A stretch of DNA of 8,504 bases from an uncultured bacterium (GTDB lineage: Bacteria > Cloacimonadota > Cloacimonadia > Cloacimonadales > Cloacimonadaceae). The DNA lies in contig CALGPA010000079.1 in NCBI GenBank assembly GCA_937960795.1, positions 1 through 8,504 on the forward strand, read 5' to 3'. How positions within the stretch are numbered: position 1 is the first letter of the stretch; every line of letters starts with the position of its first letter. This document shows, in pieces, positions 1 to 6,671 of the stretch. The translations under genes and the position numbers were made by a program. The notes beneath the pieces are model-generated. The model made no database searches, was not told where the DNA came from, and worked only from the letters and a program-made list of their open reading frames with translations.

Positions 1-14
1 GTAGCGGAGTGTAT

Positions 15-26
15 CCGGAATCTATA
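15..26 (+). repeat. Partial direct copy of the type B repeat right arm
   Basis: Positions 15-26 and 85-96 match at 11 of 12 bases (CCGGAATC, then T or C, then ATA), 70 bp apart. The first copy lacks a good left arm in the visible sequence. It may be the remnant of another palindromic unit, which would make this a small tandem cluster of repeats rather than one isolated hairpin. Confidence 0.5.
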
Positions 27-40
27 GAGCGAACAGCATT

Positions 41-59
41 GGGCGGCTAGAAGCCACCC
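41..59 (-). repeat. Short hairpin, probable dispersed palindromic repeat (type A)
   Basis: The two 8-base arms at 41-48 and 52-59 enclose a 3-base loop. Read on the minus strand, the arms are GGGTGGCT and AGCCGCCC, which pair completely in RNA if one U-G wobble is allowed. On the plus strand the same position is a C-A mismatch, so the stable structure belongs to the minus-strand transcript. There is no following T run, so it is not a typical intrinsic terminator. Its position among other palindromes in a gene-free stretch suggests a dispersed repeat, but copy number cannot be judged from this window. Confidence 0.6.
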
Positions 60-70
60 CTACAATAGTC

Positions 71-91
71 ATTCCGGGCTTGACCCGGAAT
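71..91. repeat. Perfect 8-bp inverted repeat, probable dispersed palindromic repeat (type B)
   Basis: The arms ATTCCGGG (71-78) and CCCGGAAT (84-91) are exact reverse complements around the 5-base loop CTTGA. Palindromes of this look (ATTCC...GGAAT) are common as multi-copy intergenic repeats in many bacterial genomes. No poly-T tract follows on either strand within a few bases, so a terminator role is not supported. A partial second copy of the right arm and its flank lies at 15-26. Confidence 0.7.
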
Positions 92-103
92 CCATAATCC
101 GTC

Positions 104-130
104 CACGAATCTACACTGATTAACACGAAT
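104..130 (+). repeat. Pair of 7-bp direct repeats, 20 bp apart
   Basis: CACGAAT occurs at 104-110 and again at 124-130, a start-to-start distance of 20 bp, close to two turns of the helix. This could be a paired protein-binding site or part of the repeat cluster. It is short enough to arise by chance. Confidence 0.3.
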
Positions 131-186
131 TGGTTCAGAGGGTTTAGAAGGTAGAGATGCAATTCGGGCTCCCCGCAAGATCTTTC

Positions 187-192
187 TTGACA
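187..192 (+). promoter_or_regulatory. Candidate -35 element before the DUF523-DUF1722 gene
   Basis: This is an exact TTGACA, 57 bp upstream of the start codon. No convincing -10 hexamer lies 16-18 bp downstream. The nearest TATA-like string (TATAAG, 219-224) is 26 bp away, too far for a standard sigma-70 promoter. The call rests on the hexamer, its place in a gene-free leader, and the same hexamer in two other gaps of this window. Confidence 0.3.
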
Positions 193-243
193 GGATCATA
201 TACAACTGCAAACCTGCTTATAAGATAGAAAAGGAGCAGATGG

Positions 244-1194
244 ATGGAAAAACTCCGCTTGGGAATCTCTTCATGTCTTTTGGGAAAGCCGGTTCGCTAT
301 GATGGTGGTCACAAGTATGATGCGTGGATCGTGGAGACTTTGGGTCAGTTTGCAGATTTTGTGGATCTATGTCCTGAGAATGGCAGTGGTCTTCCCGTTC
401 CTCGGGAGGCGATGCGTCTGGTGGGCAGCAAGGATGGATATCGGGTTTTGGGCACCAAAGCAGGGAAGGATTTCACCGAGCAATTGGAAAAGTATAGCGC
501 TGTTGCGGTGGATTCATTGACAGAGGCGAGGCTATGTGGCTACATCCTCAAGAGCAAATCTCCTAGCTGTGGAATGGAGCGGGTGAAGATCTATCCTCTT
601 CATGGCGGAGCTGCCGGCAAGACGGGGCTGGGCATCTTTGCGCGGGAGCTGATGCATAGATTTCCAAATCTGCCGATTGAGGAAGAGGGCAGGCTGCATG
701 ACCCTGTCCTAAGAGAGAATTTTATCGAGCGTGTCTTTGTAGTGAAGCGCTGGTGGGAGATGCTCTCAAAAGAGGTCTTGGCAAAAGACGTCATCCGGTT
801 TCACACTATTCACAAGTATCTGATCATGGCACATTCGCCGCAGCATTATCGAGAGATGGGTAAGCTGGTGGCGGGGGTCAAAAAGCATGAGATGGCAGAC
901 TTCCTGCCACAGTATTTTGAGCTTTTGATGACAGCATGCGCGCGCAAGGCTACCTTAAGTAAACATCAGAATGTGTTGCTGCACATTTTGGGTTATTTCA
1001 AGGCGGATCTGGACGCGTTTGAGAAGCAGGAACTGATCCGACTGATTGCCCAATATAAGGACGGCTTTATCCCGCTGATCGTGCCGATCACCCTGATCAA
1101 CCACTATGTGGCAAAATATCGGAAGGAATATCTGCGGGAGCAGATCTACTTGAATCCACACCCGATGGAGCTCAAGCTGCGCAATCACGTGTAA
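244..1194 (+). CDS. DUF523-DUF1722 fusion protein, probable RudS-type tRNA 4-thiouridine desulfidase
   Basis: This 316-residue protein has two domains. Residues 1 to about 150 form a DUF523 (TudS-like) domain with GISSCLLGKPVRYDGGHK, CPENGSGLPVPRE and KSKSPSCG; Cys11, Cys43 and Cys109 sit where the family binds a catalytic [4Fe-4S] cluster, and Cys98 is an extra cysteine nearby. Residues about 180-305 form a DUF1722 (YbgA-like) domain with FHTIHKYLIMAHSP (186-199) and a C-terminal YLNPHPMELKLRNHV. From family knowledge, DUF523 proteins desulfurate thiouracil, and the DUF523-DUF1722 fusion RudS removes sulfur from 4-thiouridine in tRNA, with DUF1722 thought to aid tRNA binding. The protein has no signal peptide and should be cytosolic. 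The start is supported by AAGGAG at 231-236, 7 bases upstream; an out-of-frame ATG at 240 is not used. No photolyase gene (the partner of E. coli ybgA) lies beside it. The domain call is firm; the tRNA substrate is inferred. Confidence 0.9.
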   Translation: MEKLRLGISSCLLGKPVRYDGGHKYDAWIVETLGQFADFVDLCPENGSGLPVPREAMRLVGSKDGYRVLGTKAGKDFTEQLEKYSAVAVDSLTEARLCGYILKSKSPSCGMERVKIYPLHGGAAGKTGLGIFARELMHRFPNLPIEEEGRLHDPVLRENFIERVFVVKRWWEMLSKEVLAKDVIRFHTIHKYLIMAHSPQHYREMGKLVAGVKKHEMADFLPQYFELLMTACARKATLSKHQNVLLHILGYFKADLDAFEKQELIRLIAQYKDGFIPLIVPITLINHYVAKYRKEYLREQIYLNPHPMELKLRNHV

Positions 1195-1289
1195 CATATG
1201 TGCTTCATCCACTTTCGATCCCGACTTTTTGTTGACAGAGAAGTCTATTTCAGATTCTGTGCATCCATCACAAAAAATATGAGGAATCG
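1195..1289 (+). promoter_or_regulatory. ackA leader with candidate -35 element
   Basis: This 95-bp gap contains an exact TTGACA at 1232-1237, 58 bp before the ackA start. The expected -10 zone (about 1253-1260) has only poor matches such as GATTCT. A 9-bp palindrome CAGATTCTG (1251-1259) lies in the same place and could be a binding site or chance. GAGG at 1281-1284 is the ribosome binding site, 5 bases before the start. No GC-rich hairpin with a T run marks the end of the preceding gene; TTTTT at 1226-1230 has no stem before it. Confidence 0.35.
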
Positions 1290-2492
1290 ATGAAGATATT
1301 AGTGTTAAACTGTGGAAGCTCGTCAATTAAATACCAATTGATAAATATGGAGAAAAGCTCTGTAATGGCAGAGGGCATTGCCGAACGCATCGGCGAAGAC
1401 CTTGCCTTGTTTACCTACAAGAGCCCAAATTATACCAAGAAAAAGCGCGAAGTGGTGATTGAAGATCACGAAAACGGACTGCAGATGATCCTTGACTCCT
1501 TGGTGGATAGCACCAATGGCACCTTGGCAGATCTCAGAGAGATCGACGCGGTGGGACACCGTGTGGTTCACGCCGGAGAGCACTATAGTGATGCGGTCAA
1601 GGTCACTGATCACGTCACCCAAGTCATCCGCGAATGCATAGCTTTGGCTCCGCTGCACAATCCCGCCAATCTCAAGGGAATAGAAGCGGTGAATGCTGCC
1701 ATGCCGGATTGTCCTCAATGTGTGGTCTTTGACACGGCGTTTCATCAGAGCATGCCTCAGGAAGCCTATCTCTATCCGCTGCCTTTGGATTTTTATCACA
1801 AGCATAAGATTCGCCGCTATGGATTTCACGGCACCAGCCACAAGTATGTGAGCATGAAAGCAGCCGAGTATCTGGGCAAAGATTTGGAAAAGATGAAGAT
1901 CATCTCTTGCCACTTGGGCAATGGCGCGTCGATCACGGCAATAGCCGGCGGCAAGTCCATCGATACCTCCATGGGGCTCACTCCTTTGGAAGGGCTGATG
2001 ATGGGCACCCGCTGCGGCGATATCGATCCCGCGATCCCGATCTATATGCAGCAAAGCTTGGGACTCAGCGTGGATGAAGTCAATAATGTTTTAAACAAAA
2101 AAAGCGGCATGCTGGGGCTTTCTCACATCTCCAATGACATGCGAGAGATCGAGGATGAGATCTTGATCAAGCAAAATCCCAGAGCTATTCATGCTCATGA
2201 TGTATACTGCTATCGCATCAAAAAGTATATCGGCAGCTATTTTGCGGCTCTTGATGGAGCGGATGTCTTGATCTTCACCGGCGGTGTAGGCGAGAGAATG
2301 CCGATCCTGCGTGAACAGGTCTGCCGAGACATGACTGCCATGGGCATCATCCTGGATCTCGAAGAAAACGCACGTTTTACCGATGACATCCAGGTGCTCA
2401 GCAAGCCGGAATCCAAGATTACCGTGCTAAAGATCCCGACTAATGAAGAACTGATGATTGCTTTGGAGACTCAAAGACTGGTATCGGAATAG
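1290..2492 (+). CDS. ackA: Acetate kinase
   Basis: This enzyme interconverts acetate + ATP and acetyl phosphate + ADP in the cytosol, the ATP-yielding last step of acetate fermentation when paired with phosphotransacetylase. The 400-residue length is typical for the family. Signature stretches are complete: NCGSSSIKYQL (7-17), GHRVVHAGEHY (89-99), FDTAFHQSMP (147-156), RRYGFHGTSHKYVS (175-188), HLGNGASITAI (208-218) and PTNEEL (383-388). Catalytic and substrate residues by family comparison are Asn7, Arg91, Asp148, His180, Arg241 and Glu387. One small oddity is GGVGERMP (331-338), where the family usually reads GENS or similar after the glycines. No pta gene lies beside it. The histidine kinase gene follows after 36 bp with no visible terminator, so co-transcription is likely. 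A butyrate kinase is excluded by length and motifs; propionate kinase activity cannot be excluded. Confidence 0.97.
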   Translation: MKILVLNCGSSSIKYQLINMEKSSVMAEGIAERIGEDLALFTYKSPNYTKKKREVVIEDHENGLQMILDSLVDSTNGTLADLREIDAVGHRVVHAGEHYSDAVKVTDHVTQVIRECIALAPLHNPANLKGIEAVNAAMPDCPQCVVFDTAFHQSMPQEAYLYPLPLDFYHKHKIRRYGFHGTSHKYVSMKAAEYLGKDLEKMKIISCHLGNGASITAIAGGKSIDTSMGLTPLEGLMMGTRCGDIDPAIPIYMQQSLGLSVDEVNNVLNKKSGMLGLSHISNDMREIEDEILIKQNPRAIHAHDVYCYRIKKYIGSYFAALDGADVLIFTGGVGERMPILREQVCRDMTAMGIILDLEENARFTDDIQVLSKPESKITVLKIPTNEELMIALETQRLVSE

Positions 2493-2528
2493 CAAAACTC
2501 CCAAAATGCATCATAAAGCGAGAGGAAG

Positions 2529-5423
2529 ATGAGCGAGATATCCAAAAGTTTTTACCGGATGCTGTTTGACAGATCTCCGGTCTCATTGTGGGTGGAAGAT
2601 TTTTCTTTGATCCATGCCTATATGATAGCCCTCAAGAAAGAGGGTGTGGAAGACATTCGGGCATATTTTAAGACCTATCCGGACAAGTTTTTGGATTGTC
2701 TGAAACTGATCCAGATTCGAGATGTCAATGACGCGACGCTTACGACCTATAAAGCAAAGAGCAAAGAGGAGCTGTTTTCCTCCATGCATTTGGTCTTCAA
2801 AGACGAAGCGGTGCACTGCCTTTTGGAATCCATGCTTGCCATAGCCGATGGCCGCTCCAGCTTTGAAGGGCAGGGGATAAACTATGATCTTCAGGGGAAT
2901 CGCTTGTATCTGAAGATATCCTGGAACATCCCCGGCGATAATCTGGAGGACTATAAACAGGTGATCGTGGCAATGCAGGACACCACCAATCTGGAGCGCG
3001 TGCGCAAGGAGCTTGAGGAGCGGGAGACGCTCTTTCGCTGCATCTTTGAGCAATCTTCAGAGGGGATGATCCTAGTCGACAACAAAGGCAAGATCTTGCT
3101 CTATAACCACACGATGGAGAGCTACACGGGCATGTCTGCCGACCGCGCGGTGGGCAAAAAGCTATGGTGCTATTTCAATGAATTCTTCAAGGGCTTGGAA
3201 CTTCAGAAGGAATCGATCTTCAGCAAAGAGAGATTGCAGGAAATCTTCAAGAATCCCCCTGCCGAAAAGATTAGCGATGAATATAGCTTCTTTGATAAGC
3301 GGCACAAGCTCTTTGCTCACAAGATCACGGTCGTTCCGATCAAAAACGTCAATAAAGATCTTTTTGCCGTCTTGCTTACGGATCTCACGCCCATGCGGCG
3401 CTCCGAGCGCACCACCGCGATCTTGCATAAGATCTCGCATTCGGTCAACATGGAAGGATCCTTGGATGATCTGTTCTGCACTATCCATCAATCCCTATCC
3501 CAGATCCTGGATGTGACAAACTTCTTTATCGCGTTGTATGACCATCGCAGCAATCTCATCACCTTCCCCTATTTGATGGATGAGATGAATGAGGATTCCG
3601 CCGCGGTGGAAGCGGACGACAAGACATCGCTCACGGCACAGATCATCACCGAAGAGAAGACTCTGCTTCTGGATGAAGCCGAGATCGACGCCCGCATCTC
3701 TCAGCAGGGCTACATCGGGGTGAAATGTAAGAACTTCTTGGGCATCCCGCTGGTGCTTTCAGGAAGAGTGATCGGCGCAATGGTGGTGCAATCCTACCGG
3801 AGATCAGATCTCTATACAGACGAGGATCAGCTGCTTTTGGAATCCATCTCCGAGCAGATCGCCTATGCTCTGCACAAAAAGCAGGCTGATGAAAACATCA
3901 ATGTGCTCTTTCAAGCTATCGAGCAAGCCGGAGAGGGCATCGTGATCTTCACACCGGATGGGACCATCCAATATATAAATACCATCTTTGAGAGGATGAC
4001 CTCATATCGGCGCATTGAGCTTCTGGAAAAGAACTTTGATGAGCTGCCTTTTGATAGCGGCAGCCGCAAGGAGATGAAGCAATCTTGGATGCGGGTGAGA
4101 TCCTCACAGCCCTGGCATGGCAAGGTGGATATGATCCGCAAAGACGGCCCCAAGGTTACCCTGGATATGGTGGTCAAGCCCGTGATCGACAATGATGGCA
4201 GGCTCTCCAGCATCATCGCCAGCTGCAAGGACGTCACCTATGAGATCATGAAAGAAGAGCAGCAAAAGCGGACTCAGCGCCTGGAAGCCATCGGGCGTCT
4301 CACCGGCGGCATCGCGCATGACTTCAATAATATCCTTTCAGCCATCATCGGCTATACAGAATTGGCAGGAGACGATCTTGCTCCGGATAGCGACACTGCT
4401 CAAAACTTGGTGGAAGTGCTCAAAAGCGCCGGACGTGCCAAAGAGATGATCGCCCATCTTCTGTCTTTCTCGCGCCAAGAAGAAGCCAAGACCGAGGTGG
4501 TAGACTTGGTAGACCATGTGCGCGAATCGGTGAGATTTCTGCGCAGCTATCTGCCGCGCTCGATCCGAATCGTGGAAAACTATTGCTCTGAGCGCAGCAA
4601 CGTGATCGCCGTTCCCGGGCAGATCCATCAGATAATCATCAATCTGGGCACAAACTCCATGCACGCTCTTAAGCGGGATGGAGCCGAGATCCGAGTGGAG
4701 ATCGACAGTGTAAGCTTCAGTTCCCGCGATATGCAGGCTTTCCCGGAGCTGGAACAGACAAACTACATGAAGATCTCGGTTTCAGACAATGGCTGCGGGA
4801 TAGATCCCGCGATCCTGGATCACATTTTCGACCCATATTTCACCACCAAAGGGGCAAATGAAGGCACGGGACTCGGGCTTTCGATCGTGCACAGCATCGT
4901 CTCGGCTCATCACGGTGCCATTCGGGTGGAGAGTGTTCTGGGCGAAGGCACGACCTTCATCATCTATCTACCCATATACACTCCGGATGCCTGGCATCAA
5001 CCCGTTAATGGCGAGGAAGAAGAAATCGATCTTAGCGGCAAAGAAACCATCATGTTTGTAGATGATGAGCCGGCATTGGTCAATGTCTTCCGTCAGGGGC
5101 TGATGCGTCTGGGCTATAAGGTGGAGGGTTTCACGGATCCACGCCGCGCTTTCGACTATTTTAGCAAAAACCCGCAAAAGGTGGACATCCTGGTCACCGA
5201 CACCACCATGCCCTATATGAGTGGGGTCGAACTGGCTGAGCGCAGCATGGAGATTCGGGAAGACCTGCCTGTGGTGATCTGCACGGGATTTACCACGCTG
5301 ATCTCGGTGGATGACGCGCGCGATAGAGGAATCCGGGACTTCGTGATGAAGCCATTTAAAATCAAGGATATCGCAAATCGGATCCGCGATGTATTAGACA
5401 ACAAGGTGCGAGATGAGACTTGA
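2529..5423 (+). CDS. Soluble hybrid sensor histidine kinase, PAS-PAS-GAF-PAS-HisKA-HATPase-REC
   Basis: This 964-residue signalling protein has no signal peptide or membrane segment and so should sense a cytosolic cue. Approximate domains are an N-terminal PAS-like module (1-155, with FDRSPVSLWVEDFS at 13-26), a short charged linker likely to be helical (153-168), PAS (165-290), GAF (300-450), PAS (455-575), HisKA (582-650), HATPase (690-815) and a receiver (838-958). The H-box has phospho-acceptor His597 in GGIAHDFNN. The ATP site shows NLGTNSMHAL (N-box, Asn709), DNGCGID (753-759), FDPYFTTK (767-774) and EGTGLGLS (778-785). The receiver has Asp845/Asp846, phospho-acceptor Asp891, Thr919 and Lys941, so both phosphorylation sites look intact. 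There is no output domain, so a separate Hpt protein or regulator elsewhere is expected. AGAGG at 2521-2525 precedes the start. The 3' end overlaps the S4 gene by 11 bp. The ligand is unknown. Confidence 0.93.
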   Translation: MSEISKSFYRMLFDRSPVSLWVEDFSLIHAYMIALKKEGVEDIRAYFKTYPDKFLDCLKLIQIRDVNDATLTTYKAKSKEELFSSMHLVFKDEAVHCLLESMLAIADGRSSFEGQGINYDLQGNRLYLKISWNIPGDNLEDYKQVIVAMQDTTNLERVRKELEERETLFRCIFEQSSEGMILVDNKGKILLYNHTMESYTGMSADRAVGKKLWCYFNEFFKGLELQKESIFSKERLQEIFKNPPAEKISDEYSFFDKRHKLFAHKITVVPIKNVNKDLFAVLLTDLTPMRRSERTTAILHKISHSVNMEGSLDDLFCTIHQSLSQILDVTNFFIALYDHRSNLITFPYLMDEMNEDSAAVEADDKTSLTAQIITEEKTLLLDEAEIDARISQQGYIGVKCKNFLGIPLVLSGRVIGAMVVQSYRRSDLYTDEDQLLLESISEQIAYALHKKQADENINVLFQAIEQAGEGIVIFTPDGTIQYINTIFERMTSYRRIELLEKNFDELPFDSGSRKEMKQSWMRVRSSQPWHGKVDMIRKDGPKVTLDMVVKPVIDNDGRLSSIIASCKDVTYEIMKEEQQKRTQRLEAIGRLTGGIAHDFNNILSAIIGYTELAGDDLAPDSDTAQNLVEVLKSAGRAKEMIAHLLSFSRQEEAKTEVVDLVDHVRESVRFLRSYLPRSIRIVENYCSERSNVIAVPGQIHQIIINLGTNSMHALKRDGAEIRVEIDSVSFSSRDMQAFPELEQTNYMKISVSDNGCGIDPAILDHIFDPYFTTKGANEGTGLGLSIVHSIVSAHHGAIRVESVLGEGTTFIIYLPIYTPDAWHQPVNGEEEEIDLSGKETIMFVDDEPALVNVFRQGLMRLGYKVEGFTDPRRAFDYFSKNPQKVDILVTDTTMPYMSGVELAERSMEIREDLPVVICTGFTTLISVDDARDRGIRDFVMKPFKIKDIANRIRDVLDNKVRDET

Positions 5424-5673
5424 TCTTCTGCTTAATAAGCTCTGCCTGACCAAGACGCGCAGCATTGCCAAAAATGCCTGCGACAAGGGCTTGGTCAAGG
5501 TGAATTCCAAACCGGCAAAAGCCTCGGAAAAGATACGCGAGGGGGATCTGATCTCGCTGAGCCTATACGGCTATCGTCATGAAATGAAGATCCTCACCAT
5601 CCCTAACGGGAATGTGGCTAAAAAAGACGCCGGAGACTATTTTGAGATGCTTTCCCGGGAGCCGATAGAATAG
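5413..5673 (+). CDS. S4-domain RNA-binding protein, RqcP-like (Hsp15/HslR family)
   Basis: This 86-residue basic protein is almost entirely an S4 RNA-binding domain (residues 1 to about 60) plus a short C-terminal tail. Its start MRLDLLLNKL, Arg16, the KVNSKPAKAS segment (49-58 region) and KIREGD closely follow Bacillus RqcP (YabO), which is also about 86 residues. Arg2 and Arg16 correspond to residues known in RqcP to contact the ribosome. RqcP works with RqcH on obstructed 50S subunits to support C-terminal alanine tailing of stalled nascent chains; the related Hsp15 also binds 50S subunits with a trapped peptidyl-tRNA. The gene starts 11 bp inside the end of the kinase gene, behind AAGGTG at 5403-5408, which suggests translational coupling. 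RqcP versus HslR cannot be fully separated by eye; length and N terminus favour RqcP. No rqcH is in view. Confidence 0.85.
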   Translation: MRLDLLLNKLCLTKTRSIAKNACDKGLVKVNSKPAKASEKIREGDLISLSLYGYRHEMKILTIPNGNVAKKDAGDYFEMLSREPIE

Positions 5674-5687
5674 GGGCATAAGATCTT

Positions 5688-6671
5688 ATGATTGGCAGGA
5701 TGGAGCTTGGCGATAAAGGGCTCTTTTGCATCATCTGCCTTTTGATCTTGCTCTTGAGCGGCTCATGGGCCCATGCCGATATCCGCTTTGAAGAGATTCA
5801 CGAAAGTGCATATCACAAGCTCTATAGCAGCCGCGAGGCAAGCGCCTCCTGCTTGGTGTTCAGTGCGGCGCTTGAGCAGCGAATAGCCGATCTACAGATC
5901 ACGCTTGGGGTCTATCCTTCCGAAAGGGTCAGCATCTATATGGTTCACGGCGCACGGGAATATAGCCAAATAAGCCGAGGCAGAGCCAAGATCATCGAGT
6001 TTTCAGATGCTTTCTACAGCGGAGGCGAGGGAGTCATCTATATCCGCTCGCAGGATCAGATCTCAGAGAACTATCTGCATATCCTGCTGCATGAATATAT
6101 TCATTGGTATGTGGATCAACTCTTTATCTCTGCGCCTCTATGGTTTCACGAGGGCATGGCCACATATTTCAGCGGACAGATGGGCTATGAGCGCTTTCTA
6201 TTGTATCTCAAGGAAAGCCTTGTAAATCCACAGAGTGATCTGTATCGCATAGGCTTTAGCTATCCGCCTGATCGCCGAGATTGGCCGCGCTTCTATGCCA
6301 GCTCTGCCATGGCAATCAGATTTATGAAAGACAAGCATGCCAAGAACTGGCAGAGGTTCTGGGATATCACCGCGCAGAGTCACAAAGAAGGGCGCAAGAT
6401 CCGCTTTAGTCAGGCCTTTGTAAGCAGCTATCACTTCAGCCTTTGGGATTTTCAAAATAGCTTTGAAGAATATAGCAGAAAGCAGGGCTATCTATATCTG
6501 ATAGTGGCGATCAATTCCATGATCTTTGCGCTGCTTCCCTTTGTGGTGATCGCGATCTATCTCAAGCGCAGAAAGCGCATGAAACAGCTTCCCGATCTTC
6601 CCGAACCCATGCCGACGGCTGACGCGGATGCGCTTCCCAAGGAAGATGACGAGGCGGATTTGCGACTGTGA
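5688..6671 (+). CDS. Exported, membrane-anchored MA-like (gluzincin) zinc peptidase
   Basis: This 327-residue protein has a signal peptide at residues 1-30 (hydrophobic run about 11-25, likely cleavage after AHA). The catalytic region carries HEYIH (135-139) with zinc ligands His135 and His139 and general base Glu136; FHEGMATYFSG (153-163) supplies Glu155 as probable third ligand, the pattern of peptidase MA-like gluzincins. A second hydrophobic segment at about 268-292 is followed by KRRKR and a proline-rich, acidic tail to 327. The predicted topology is an external catalytic domain, one anchor and a cytosolic tail. The substrate is unknown. The start is supported by AGGGG at 5672-5676, which overlaps the preceding stop codon; an in-frame ATG at 5700 would still leave the hydrophobic core but has a poorly spaced ribosome binding site. 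The gap to the S4 gene is 14 bp, so it is probably the last gene of that operon. I do not recognise a named orthologue. Confidence 0.85.
   Translation: MIGRMELGDKGLFCIICLLILLLSGSWAHADIRFEEIHESAYHKLYSSREASASCLVFSAALEQRIADLQITLGVYPSERVSIYMVHGAREYSQISRGRAKIIEFSDAFYSGGEGVIYIRSQDQISENYLHILLHEYIHWYVDQLFISAPLWFHEGMATYFSGQMGYERFLLYLKESLVNPQSDLYRIGFSYPPDRRDWPRFYASSAMAIRFMKDKHAKNWQRFWDITAQSHKEGRKIRFSQAFVSSYHFSLWDFQNSFEEYSRKQGYLYLIVAINSMIFALLPFVVIAIYLKRRKRMKQLPDLPEPMPTADADALPKEDDEADLRL

Larger units (their letters stand above)
1..243. other. Non-coding intergenic region with repeat cluster
   Basis: No credible coding frame is seen on either strand. The left part (about 1-130) is made of short palindromes and direct repeats, annotated separately. 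The right part (about 180-243) looks like the leader of the next gene, with a TTGACA hexamer at 187-192 and a ribosome binding site AAGGAG at 231-236. A weak degenerate echo of the main palindrome (ATTCGGGCT) lies at 162-170. The upstream gene must end before the window begins. Confidence 0.7.

Noticed and set aside
41..91. The two left-edge hairpins as a Rho-independent terminator of an upstream gene
   Set aside because: Neither hairpin is followed by a T run on the plus strand or on the minus strand, and the structures resemble dispersed repeats more than terminators.
41..130. A short CRISPR-like array from the repeated palindromes and direct repeats
   Set aside because: The repeats differ from one another, are shorter than CRISPR repeats and are not evenly spaced, and no cas gene is present.
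1195..1230. Possible intrinsic terminator after the DUF523-DUF1722 gene, suggested by TTTTT at 1226-1230
   Set aside because: There is no GC-rich stem directly before the T run, only a 3-bp TCG/CGA pairing, so a functional terminator is not supported.
955..1326. A 123-codon minus-strand open frame spanning the DUF523-DUF1722 gene end and the ackA leader
   Set aside because: It overlaps two well-supported genes on the opposite strand, has no recognisable domain, and the only non-coding part it covers looks like a leader for ackA.
1323..2054. A 243-codon open frame on the minus strand opposite acetate kinase
   Set aside because: It lies wholly inside a certain ackA, its translation shows no family motif and is rich in His and Ile, as expected for an antisense shadow. 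No separate ribosome binding site or leader is apparent.
2529..5423. The hybrid kinase as a fusion artefact or frameshifted gene
   Set aside because: The frame is continuous over 964 codons, domains follow a known order and all kinase and receiver motifs are intact.
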